From: an uncultured Bacteroidales bacterium
GTDB lineage: Bacteria > Bacteroidota > Bacteroidia > Bacteroidales > Tenuifilaceae
Assembly: GCA_937926785.1 (NCBI GenBank)
Contig: CALBBQ010000008.1
Span: forward strand, 27,816-91,815
Length of the DNA: 64,000 bases
Direction of reading: 5' to 3'
Each line of letters starts with the position of its first letter. Position 1 is the stretch's first letter. The position numbers and the translations under genes are program-made. The notes under the pieces were generated by a model that saw only the letters and a list, made by a program, of their open reading frames with translations, ran no database searches and was not told the DNA's origin. Shown piece after piece: positions 53,492-60,646 of the stretch.

Positions 53492-53533
53492 CCAAAATAA
53501 TCGGATACGTAGAATATTGTAATAATTGATAGT

Positions 53534-54304
53534 ATGAAGACAAAAGAGGAAATTGTAGAGAACTGGTTACCCCGGTATACCGGTCAAAAACTTGAAGATT
53601 TTGGCACACACATTCTATTAACCAATTTCAGAAGTTACCTGGAGTACTTTGCCAATTATCATAATGTTCCTATAGTTAACCCGAATGCCAACATGCCCTG
53701 TGCAACGGCAAATGGTATTACCATGATCGATTTTGGCATGGGTAGCCCAAATGCTGCAACAATAATGGATCTTCTCAGCGCAGTAAAACCTAAAGCTGTT
53801 CTGTTTTTAGGCAAGTGCGGAGGCCTGAAAAAGAAGAATGAGGTAGGCGATTTCATCCTTCCCATTGCTGCCATCAGGCACGAGGGAACATCAAACGACT
53901 ACATGCCACCCGAAGTACCCGCCTTACCGGCATTTACCCTGCAAAGGGTGGTCTCCTCTACCATTCGTAACCACAACCGCGATTACTGGACAGGTACTGT
54001 TGTTACCACCAACCGAAGAGTTTGGGAATACGATGATAACTTTAAGGAATACCTCCGTCGCACCCGGGCCATGGCCATCGATATGGAAACGGCTACTATT
54101 TTTACCGTTGGTTTTTACAACGAGATTCCCACCGGTGCGTTGCTGCTGGTTACTGACCAGCCCATGATCTCCGAGGGGGTTAAGACCGCACAAAGCGACC
54201 AGAAGGTGAACTCTCTCTTTGTGGAAGAGCAAATTAAAATCGGTATAGAGTCGCTTACCAGGTTAATCAACAACAGTGAATCGGTAAAGCACCTGAGATT
54301 TTAG
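53534..54304 (+). CDS. amn: AMP nucleosidase (short Bacteroidota form)
   Basis: AMP nucleosidase hydrolyses AMP to adenine and ribose 5-phosphate and so helps set adenylate levels. The 256-residue protein has the phosphorylase/nucleosidase fold: ITMIDFGMGSPNAATIMDLL, VLFLGKCGGL (phosphate loop), RHEGTSNDYMPPEVPALP and AIDMETATIFTVGF (ribose-binding Glu). This short form lacks the N-terminal regulatory domain of the E. coli enzyme. It starts a + strand run with holA, rhomboid, Nudix and class-IV aminotransferase genes. Confidence 0.9.
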   Translation: MKTKEEIVENWLPRYTGQKLEDFGTHILLTNFRSYLEYFANYHNVPIVNPNANMPCATANGITMIDFGMGSPNAATIMDLLSAVKPKAVLFLGKCGGLKKKNEVGDFILPIAAIRHEGTSNDYMPPEVPALPAFTLQRVVSSTIRNHNRDYWTGTVVTTNRRVWEYDDNFKEYLRRTRAMAIDMETATIFTVGFYNEIPTGALLLVTDQPMISEGVKTAQSDQKVNSLFVEEQIKIGIESLTRLINNSESVKHLRF

Positions 54305-54313
54305 AAGCGCATT

Positions 54314-55360
54314 ATGGCCAAGCAGAGTCAGACCCTTGATACTTTTAACTTCATCCTAGATGAACTTAAAAACAAGATATACAAACCCATTTACTTCCTG
54401 ACTGGCGATGAGCCATTCTTCATCGATAGGATAGCTGAGTACATAGAAAGCAATGTTCTGGACGAAGCCGAAAAGGCCTTCAACCAGACTGTGGTTTACG
54501 GTCGCGATGTGTCAATTGCCGACGTGATTAATGCTGCACGCAGGTTTCCCATGATGTCAAACTACCAGGTGGTCATTGTGAAGGAGGCTCAAGGTATTCG
54601 AAATATTGCCGATTTAGAAATTTACCTAAAGGCTCCTCAAACTTCTACTATTCTGGTTGTTTGCTACAAGTCCTCGGGCGATGGTAAGAAACATTCCGAT
54701 AAACTCTCGGGTGTTGCAAAGCTGGCCAGGCAAAAGGGGGTATATTTTGAATCGAAAAAGTTCTACGATTATCAAATACCCGATTGGGTAACCGGTTATC
54801 TTAAGGGAAAGGGGGTTAAAATTGATGCTGTTGCAGCAAGCCTGATTACTGAGTTCGTTGGTAACGACCTCAGCCGGCTGGCACACGAGTTGGAAAAGCT
54901 AATCATCACTCTGCCCCCTGACCGCAAGCAGATTCAGTCGGCTGATATTGAGAGGAATATCGGTGTTAGCCGTGACTTTAACCGCTTTGAGCTAACCAAA
55001 GCCCTTGGTGAGATGAATTTTTCCAGAGCAATTCAGATTGCCGAGCATTTTGCACGAAACCCTAATGCTAATCCGTTTGTCCTTACCATCATGGCTATCT
55101 ACCAGTATTTTCTCAAGATTTTGAGGTATCACCTACTGTCCGACAAGTCAAAATCGGCTGTAGCCAAGGAACTTGGCGTAAACGAGTTTTTTGTCTCCGA
55201 ATATGAGAAAGCCGCCAAGCGTTATTCTGCTGGTCGATGCGTGTCAATTATCCATCTGCTGAGCGATTACGATATGCGCTCCAAAGGTGTAAATAATGGC
55301 TCTACCGACCATGGCGAGCTCCTCAAGGAGCTAATCTTTCTCATCATTTTTGGCAAATGA
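54314..55360 (+). CDS. holA: DNA polymerase III delta subunit
   Basis: HolA is the clamp-loader wrench that opens the beta clamp. The 348-residue protein shows the family start FNFILDELKNKIYKPIYFLTGDEPFFIDRIAEYI, the clamp-binding helix region, the AAA+-like YQVVIVKEAQ and TTSTILVVCYKS segments, and the C-terminal collar (GVSRDFNRFELTKALGEMNFSRAIQIAEHF). It follows amn by 9 bases, and the rhomboid gene overlaps its stop codon. Confidence 0.95.
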   Translation: MAKQSQTLDTFNFILDELKNKIYKPIYFLTGDEPFFIDRIAEYIESNVLDEAEKAFNQTVVYGRDVSIADVINAARRFPMMSNYQVVIVKEAQGIRNIADLEIYLKAPQTSTILVVCYKSSGDGKKHSDKLSGVAKLARQKGVYFESKKFYDYQIPDWVTGYLKGKGVKIDAVAASLITEFVGNDLSRLAHELEKLIITLPPDRKQIQSADIERNIGVSRDFNRFELTKALGEMNFSRAIQIAEHFARNPNANPFVLTIMAIYQYFLKILRYHLLSDKSKSAVAKELGVNEFFVSEYEKAAKRYSAGRCVSIIHLLSDYDMRSKGVNNGSTDHGELLKELIFLIIFGK

Positions 55361-55971
55361 CCTATTGGTTCATACTAGTAACCGTTATCGTGTCGGTTGC
55401 TGCATTTGGCAACAGCATTCTGTTTGAAAAGTTGCTTTTAAGTCCGTATGTAACAATTACCCGACGCGAGTGGTACCGGTTGTTCACCCATGCTTTCGTT
55501 CATGCCAATTTTATTCATTTGCTGGTCAACATGATAGTGCTGTATTCCTTTGGTAGCCAAGTTGAATCAATATTCTCACAGCTAAAGGCCATTGGTAGTA
55601 TCGGCTCCGTGACCTTACATTATACCATCCTTTACATAGGCGCAGCTGTGGTTTCATCGCTAACCACGCTCCATAAGCAACGCAACAACCCTTACTACCG
55701 GAGTGTTGGCGCTTCGGGAGCGGTTTCCGCAATCGTTTTCTTTAGCATCTTCTTTAGCCCATTGTCAAAGCTCTACCTGATGGCAATCATCCCCATCCCC
55801 GGAATAATGTTTGCCGTGGCTTATCTGCTTTACTCAAACTACATGAGTCGCAGGGGCGGAGATAACATAAATCACGATGCACACTTTGTAGGAGCCGTGT
55901 TTGGTTTCATATACCCCATTCTAATCAGTCCAAAACTGTTTCTTTTCTTTCTCAAACAGTTGGGTTTGTGA
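55357..55971 (+). CDS. Rhomboid-family intramembrane serine protease
   Basis: This membrane protease of 204 residues has about six helices. The catalytic serine is in VGASGAVSAIVFF (GxSG) and the catalytic histidine in NHDAHFVGAVFGF. HANFIHLLVNMIVLYSFG is the first conserved block, with the HxxN segment that stabilises the oxyanion. The GASG motif and His are intact, so it should be active. Its ATG overlaps the holA stop codon (ATGA). The natural substrate is unknown. Confidence 0.93.
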   Translation: MTYWFILVTVIVSVAAFGNSILFEKLLLSPYVTITRREWYRLFTHAFVHANFIHLLVNMIVLYSFGSQVESIFSQLKAIGSIGSVTLHYTILYIGAAVVSSLTTLHKQRNNPYYRSVGASGAVSAIVFFSIFFSPLSKLYLMAIIPIPGIMFAVAYLLYSNYMSRRGGDNINHDAHFVGAVFGFIYPILISPKLFLFFLKQLGL

Positions 55972-55985
55972 TAAAGTGATTCCTG

Positions 55986-56423
55986 ATGACACAGGCAACC
56001 ATTACCATTCACAGGAACTGGCTGGCAGATGAGCAACTTCAGCTGGTAGCCATGCTTTGTTCTTACAATGGCTCGTGGCTATGGGTTCGGAATAGGCAAC
56101 GCACTACCTGGGAGTTGCCGGGTGGCCATATCGAAATGGGTGAAGCACCCATTAATGCTGCACACCGTGAACTTTATGAGGAAACCGGCGCCAAAACCTA
56201 CCGACTTGAGCCCCTGTTCGATTATACCGTTGAGATCGATGGTGCCTTCAGCTATGCCCGAATGTTTTACGTTGATGTTGATGAACTGGGCAAATTACCG
56301 CCAAGCGAGATTGAAGAGGTTCGGGCTTTTAATGACATTCCCACAAAGCTGACATACAAGAGGGTGCAACCCGATTTGTTCAGGTTGGCCATCGATTTTC
56401 GTGCCGGTAAGCTATCTTTGTAG
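55986..56423 (+). CDS. Nudix hydrolase
   Basis: This pyrophosphohydrolase has 145 residues. The Nudix box fits GX5EX7REUXEEXGU exactly as GHIEMGEAPINAAHRELYEETGA, so the metal-binding glutamates are complete. The protein is a single domain with N-terminal TIHRNWLADEQLQL, and no other domain is attached. Substrate could be an oxidised nucleotide or a coenzyme; the sequence does not tell. It sits 14 bases after the rhomboid gene and 5 bases before the class-IV aminotransferase gene. Confidence 0.93.
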   Translation: MTQATITIHRNWLADEQLQLVAMLCSYNGSWLWVRNRQRTTWELPGGHIEMGEAPINAAHRELYEETGAKTYRLEPLFDYTVEIDGAFSYARMFYVDVDELGKLPPSEIEEVRAFNDIPTKLTYKRVQPDLFRLAIDFRAGKLSL

Positions 56424-56428
56424 TTACT

Positions 56429-57292
56429 ATGCCTACAAAAAGTTACATCTGGCTTAACGGAGAGTTTATACCTGCCGACAATCCTGTTGTGCATTCTACC
56501 AACAGGGCTTTTCGCTATGGCGATGGCTTGTTTGAATCCATTCACTGCTATGGAACTCAGCCCCGCTACCTCTCGCTCCACTACAAAAGACTGACTAGGG
56601 GATTACAGGTGCTCGAAATGGAATTGCCCTACTATTTGTCCGAGGACAAGCTAAGCGAAGTAATTGGTAAGCTGCTAAATAAAAACCGATTCTTTGGCAG
56701 CGTTCGGGTCAGGGTAACGGTTTTCCGGAACGGTGGCGGCCTGTACACTCCCGAAAGCAATGAGGTATGTGTGATGGTTGAAAGTCAACCCCTCGATTTC
56801 CGATTCTTCCCCTTTAACCAACAGGGTTTAGTTGTGGATTTTTACCCCGATATTCGTAAACCGGTTAATATGCTATCGCCCGTAAAAAGTTGCAATGCTT
56901 TACTGTACGTTAAGGCAGGGCTATACCGTAAATCAAGGAAATTGGACGATTGCATTATTTTAAATGAGTATGGACGGGTAACCGAAAGCATATCGTCCAA
57001 CGTATTTGTAGTAAAGAATAGGGAAATATTCACGCCCGGCCTGGGCGAAGGATGTATTCCCGGCGTAATGAGGCAGGTGGTTATTGATTTGGCTCAAAAG
57101 CTGGGTTACCAGGTATCCTCAAATGTTGCAATAAACCCAAAGATTTTTACCGCCTGCGACGAGGTGTTCCTAACAAATGCCATTAGTGGAATACGTTGGG
57201 TTCTGGGTGTAGGCAACAACCGATACTTTAATAATGTGAGCAGGCACCTGAGCCGGGAACTAAACACAGCTACCTTTCCGGAACTAGTTTAG
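56429..57292 (+). CDS. Class-IV aminotransferase (aminodeoxychorismate lyase / BCAT fold)
   Basis: This PLP enzyme of fold type IV has 287 residues. Signatures are FRYGDGLFESIHCYG, the Schiff-base lysine in MLSPVKSCNALLYVKAG, the glutamate in GRVTESISSNVFVVKN and the cofactor-phosphate loop EGCIPGVMRQVVID. The size and the YGDGLFE start fit aminodeoxychorismate lyase (folate synthesis) or D-amino-acid aminotransferase at least as well as branched-chain aminotransferase. The folate genes that would decide are not present. Its 3' end overlaps yqgE on the other strand by 9 bases. Confidence 0.88.
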   Translation: MPTKSYIWLNGEFIPADNPVVHSTNRAFRYGDGLFESIHCYGTQPRYLSLHYKRLTRGLQVLEMELPYYLSEDKLSEVIGKLLNKNRFFGSVRVRVTVFRNGGGLYTPESNEVCVMVESQPLDFRFFPFNQQGLVVDFYPDIRKPVNMLSPVKSCNALLYVKAGLYRKSRKLDDCIILNEYGRVTESISSNVFVVKNREIFTPGLGEGCIPGVMRQVVIDLAQKLGYQVSSNVAINPKIFTACDEVFLTNAISGIRWVLGVGNNRYFNNVSRHLSRELNTATFPELV

Positions 57293-57883
57293 GGTTGGGT
57301 TTTCAGGGTATATAGTCCAAACCTTAAATTTATCACCTAGCTGCTGCACGGCAAAGTACCAGTTGTCGTAAATGCCCCTTATTACGTCAAGTTGAGGGAA
57401 ATTTGCCACAACCCACGAGCCTTCTTTTATCTCGTTCTCCAGCTGTTTAGGCCCCCAACCCGAATACCCGATGAATACCCGAAGATTCTTAGCATTAACC
57501 TGGCCACTTAGGGCAAGCGACTTGATGGCCCCAATATCCCCGTTCATGAAGATTCCATTCCCCAAGGGGTATGTATTGGGCACTTTATCACCAAAAGTGT
57601 GCAGAAAGTTTATGGTTTCAGGGCTAACAGGACCCCCAACTGAAACATTAACATCAACATCCGGAAAATCAGGTAAAATATCGCTCAGGCTAATGTTCAG
57701 CTTCCGGTTTACGATGAACCCCATGCTTCCATTTGGGTCGTGCTCAATCAGGTAGATTACCGTTCTTTTAAAGAAAGGGTCATTTAGCGAGGGTTGAGCA
57801 ATTAGTACCCTTCCGGCTTTGGGTGGTATTTGCTTAATCTTGATGTCAAACAGGTTAATATCAATCTCTTTTCCCTTTGCCAT
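57284..57883 (-). CDS. YqgE/AlgH-family protein
   Basis: This 199-residue member of the YqgE/AlgH (DUF179) family is of poorly known function. Family marks are GRVLIAQPSLNDPFFKRTVIYLIEHDPNGSMGFIVNR at the start, VSVGGPVSPETINFLHT, FIGYSGWGPKQLENEIKEGSW and the closing NWYFAVQQLGDKF. The chosen start is the ATG at 57883; it follows a canonical AGGAGGG 5 bases upstream, rare in this window. GTG at 57889 lies inside that site. The gene overlaps the convergent aminotransferase gene by 9 bases. Confidence 0.93.
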   Translation of the reverse strand: MAKGKEIDINLFDIKIKQIPPKAGRVLIAQPSLNDPFFKRTVIYLIEHDPNGSMGFIVNRKLNISLSDILPDFPDVDVNVSVGGPVSPETINFLHTFGDKVPNTYPLGNGIFMNGDIGAIKSLALSGQVNAKNLRVFIGYSGWGPKQLENEIKEGSWVVANFPQLDVIRGIYDNWYFAVQQLGDKFKVWTIYPENPTLN

Positions 57884-57888
57884 AATCA

Positions 57889-57898
57889 CCCTCCTTTC
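57889..57898 (-). promoter_or_regulatory. Unusual canonical Shine-Dalgarno site of yqgE
   Basis: AAAGGAGGGT on the minus strand ends 5 bases before the ATG. Nearly all other genes here lack such a site, and it decides the start codon. Confidence 0.6.
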
Positions 57899-58035
57899 TG
57901 TTTCTATAAATTATTGCTAAAAATATGCCAAGTTTATTAAGTTGATGTGTTTTTTTTCTTAAAATTTTAATGCATTTGGCTTGTAGCGGTTTTAGAGGGC
58001 ATATTATTTGCTATTTTTCGGCAAAATTTCATGAA

Positions 58036-59529
58036 ATGAATCGGGAGCCCAAACTGCTGCACGGACTAATTCCAATAGTTTTCTTAATCCTCTTTCTAAC
58101 ACTTAATGTGCTCTACTTTGGTGACGATACCCTCTCCGGCGCCAACCAGATTGCACTACTATTAGCCTCTACTATAGGATCGATCATTGCCATCAGGCTG
58201 GGGTATAAGTGGCAGCACATCAGGAATATAATTGTTAAAACGATAGGCTCTGCCATGCCTTCCATGCTAATTTTAATGCTGATTGGTGCTTTGGCCGGAA
58301 CCTGGATGCTCAGTGGTGTGGTTCCAACATTAATTTACTATGGTTTGAAAATTTTACACCCTAAAATTTTCCTTTTTGCAACTGTAGTAATTTGCGCATT
58401 GGTTTCCCTAGCCACAGGCAGTTCCTGGTCAACTGTGGCAACCATTGGTGTTGCCTTACTTGGCATTGGGAATGCGTTGGGCTACAATCATGCCATAATT
58501 GCCGGAGCAGTAGTATCGGGAGCTTACTTTGGTGACAAAATGTCGCCATTGAGCGATACCACCAATCTGGCGCCTGCCATGGCGGGCACCGATTTGTTTA
58601 CCCACGTGAAGTACATGACCATAACCACCATACCGTCGCTACTGATAACTCTAATCATTTTTCTGTTCATTGGCATTGGGTATGAACCACAAGGTGCAGT
58701 TGATCTGATGTCAACGCTAAGCACTCTTTCCTCAACATTTAACATCACGCCCTGGCTTTTGCTTGTACCCATTTTCCTGATCGTTGTGATTGTTAAAAGG
58801 ATGCCCCCATTGCCTTCTATCATGTTTGGAACGTTGATGGGTGGTGTTTTTGCACTCATTTTTCAACCACATATAATCGAACAGGTTTCAGGTGTTACCG
58901 GTAACTACGCCGAGGCCGGGTACATTGCTGTGATGAAGAGCATGTACGGAAAGGTAAGCATTAACTCTGGCGATCCTCAGATGAACGAGCTCCTTACCAC
59001 ACGGGGAATGGCAGGAATGATGAACACTATATGGCTTATCATGACAGCCATGATTTTTGGCGGGGTGATGGAGTCGGCAGGACTGTTGGTTAAGATAACG
59101 GAGGCCATAATTCGCTTTGCGAAGTCAACGGCAAGCCTTGTAGCCTCGGTGGTTGCAAGTTGTCTGTTTTTCAACGTAACGGCCTCTGACCAGTACATTT
59201 CTATTGTGGTACCCGGCAGGATGTTTGCTAAAACGTTTCGTAAACGTGGCTACAAGCCCGAACTATTAAGCCGAACCCTCGAAGATTCCGGAACTGTCAC
59301 ATCGGTACTTATTCCTTGGAACACTTGTGGGGCCACTCAGGCCGCTGTGCTTGGGGTTCCCACTTTTAGCTACGCACCCTATGCGTTTTTTAATATCATA
59401 AGCCCTTTCATGAGCGTGTTTATTGCAACCATCGGATTTAAAATTCGACGCTATAGCCCCGAGGAAATGCAGAGCATCCTTGTTGAAGATGATCAAAAAC
59501 AGGAGGTAGATGTAAAATTTGAACCGTAG
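58036..59529 (+). CDS. nhaC: Na+/H+ antiporter NhaC family
   Basis: This membrane antiporter of 497 residues from the ATG at 58036 (MNREPKLLHGLIPIVFLIL) has 11-12 hydrophobic helices. Family marks are ALAGTWMLSGVVPTLIYYGL, SLATGSSWSTVATIGVALLGIG, VVSGAYFGDKMSPLSDTTNLAPA (conserved Asp residues) and SRTLEDSGTVTSVLIPWNTCGA. The 22 codons upstream of this ATG contain no family sequence. It exchanges sodium for protons and could also move organic substrates such as lactate/malate. It is a single-gene unit. Confidence 0.93.
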   Translation: MNREPKLLHGLIPIVFLILFLTLNVLYFGDDTLSGANQIALLLASTIGSIIAIRLGYKWQHIRNIIVKTIGSAMPSMLILMLIGALAGTWMLSGVVPTLIYYGLKILHPKIFLFATVVICALVSLATGSSWSTVATIGVALLGIGNALGYNHAIIAGAVVSGAYFGDKMSPLSDTTNLAPAMAGTDLFTHVKYMTITTIPSLLITLIIFLFIGIGYEPQGAVDLMSTLSTLSSTFNITPWLLLVPIFLIVVIVKRMPPLPSIMFGTLMGGVFALIFQPHIIEQVSGVTGNYAEAGYIAVMKSMYGKVSINSGDPQMNELLTTRGMAGMMNTIWLIMTAMIFGGVMESAGLLVKITEAIIRFAKSTASLVASVVASCLFFNVTASDQYISIVVPGRMFAKTFRKRGYKPELLSRTLEDSGTVTSVLIPWNTCGATQAAVLGVPTFSYAPYAFFNIISPFMSVFIATIGFKIRRYSPEEMQSILVEDDQKQEVDVKFEP

Positions 59530-59584
59530 TTTAAACTTTTTTAGCTAACCAATATCAGTAAATAAAGTAAAAGAACAACCTCAA

Positions 59585-60592
59585 ATGAAAAAAATAATTC
59601 TTCTCGCTATTGGAATTTTAATCTGCAAAATGGGATTGCATGCTCAATTACCACTTAATTATACGGTAAAAGTCGGTTCGCATTTGTCTTCCGTAAAAGG
59701 TATGGAAACAAATCGTTTTACTAACAAGTACGGTTATCATGGTGGGATTAGCATTGAATATGTAAGAAAAGCACCTGTTGGTTTCAGGTTTGAAGCAATC
59801 TATGAGTCAAAGGCATTCATGAATTCCGATATTACTAACATTTACTACAAAGACATCTACTATTCAAATGATGTTAAGCAAGATTTTTTAAAAGTTCCCA
59901 TTCTTTTTTCCTATAACTTTCCCAAGGTGTCTGTTGATTTTGGACCTCACTTCGATTTCCTCTTACATTCAAACCAGAAAGAGAGGAAAACAGAGGTTTA
60001 CAAGGATGGAACAGGTAAAATCGATGAGTTCATCTTTTACAACCAGCATCATTTTAGCAAGCTTAGCTTGGGGTTAAATCTTGGGGTTAACTACTATTTT
60101 CCCCACGGTTTTACACTTTCTGCGAGGTACTCCCAGTCATTTACTAATCTTGGTGTGGAGTATCCCTGGAAGAAGTATAGTTTAGTTCAGGTTTCCCTGG
60201 GGTACACAATTAACAGGAAAGTTGATGCATTTAAGAGATCAAACAATAATTCTGATTCTAACGGGGTAGTTGAAGACCAGGTTAAGTATGAATTTTTTAG
60301 GAAAACAGGGGTTAATAGAGTCTTTGTAAGAGAGGATGGTATTGGAAATAAAATTACTATTGATTATAGCCGATTGCTGGTTAACTACGAAGTTCTTGAT
60401 ATGATGGTGAACAGTTCAACCGGTTTTGTTGATAACAACTACAATCAGCATATCATTAAAGATGTAAATTTCCCTGCAAATGTTAAAGTTCAGTTTATTC
60501 TAAAGCAAAAGGTGAATGGCAGTACAACCAGCTGCACTGTTGAGTTTGCTATTTATCAGGAGGGTTCTTGGTTTTTAGTCTTCTCGGAGTAA
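59585..60592 (+). CDS. PorT-type outer-membrane beta-barrel protein
   Basis: This 335-residue protein has a signal peptide (about 1-20, ending LHAQL). A barrel at about residues 24-215 follows the PorT-like OMP_b-brl_2 pattern: YTVKVGSHLSSVKGM, GYHGGISIEYVRKAPVGFRFEAIYESK, FLKVPILFSYNFPKVSVDFGPHFDFLL, and a last strand YSLVQVSLGYTINRKVDAF. The roughly 120 residues after the barrel (from about 225) have no recognised domain and look like a periplasmic or surface domain. This long tail is unlike the usual 200-residue barrel. Function is unknown. Confidence 0.75.
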   Translation: MKKIILLAIGILICKMGLHAQLPLNYTVKVGSHLSSVKGMETNRFTNKYGYHGGISIEYVRKAPVGFRFEAIYESKAFMNSDITNIYYKDIYYSNDVKQDFLKVPILFSYNFPKVSVDFGPHFDFLLHSNQKERKTEVYKDGTGKIDEFIFYNQHHFSKLSLGLNLGVNYYFPHGFTLSARYSQSFTNLGVEYPWKKYSLVQVSLGYTINRKVDAFKRSNNNSDSNGVVEDQVKYEFFRKTGVNRVFVREDGIGNKITIDYSRLLVNYEVLDMMVNSSTGFVDNNYNQHIIKDVNFPANVKVQFILKQKVNGSTTSCTVEFAIYQEGSWFLVFSE

Positions 60593-60616
60593 TACTGGTT
60601 TTTATACATTAAAACC

Positions 60617-60646
60617 AAGCCCGGGACAATCCCGGGCTTTATTTTT
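60617..60646. terminator. Hairpin terminator between the barrel gene and the E1 gene
   Basis: AAGCCCGGGA (60617-60626), loop CAA, TCCCGGGCTT (60630-60639), then TATTTTTT on the + strand. It probably also ends the convergent E1 transcript. Confidence 0.9.
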
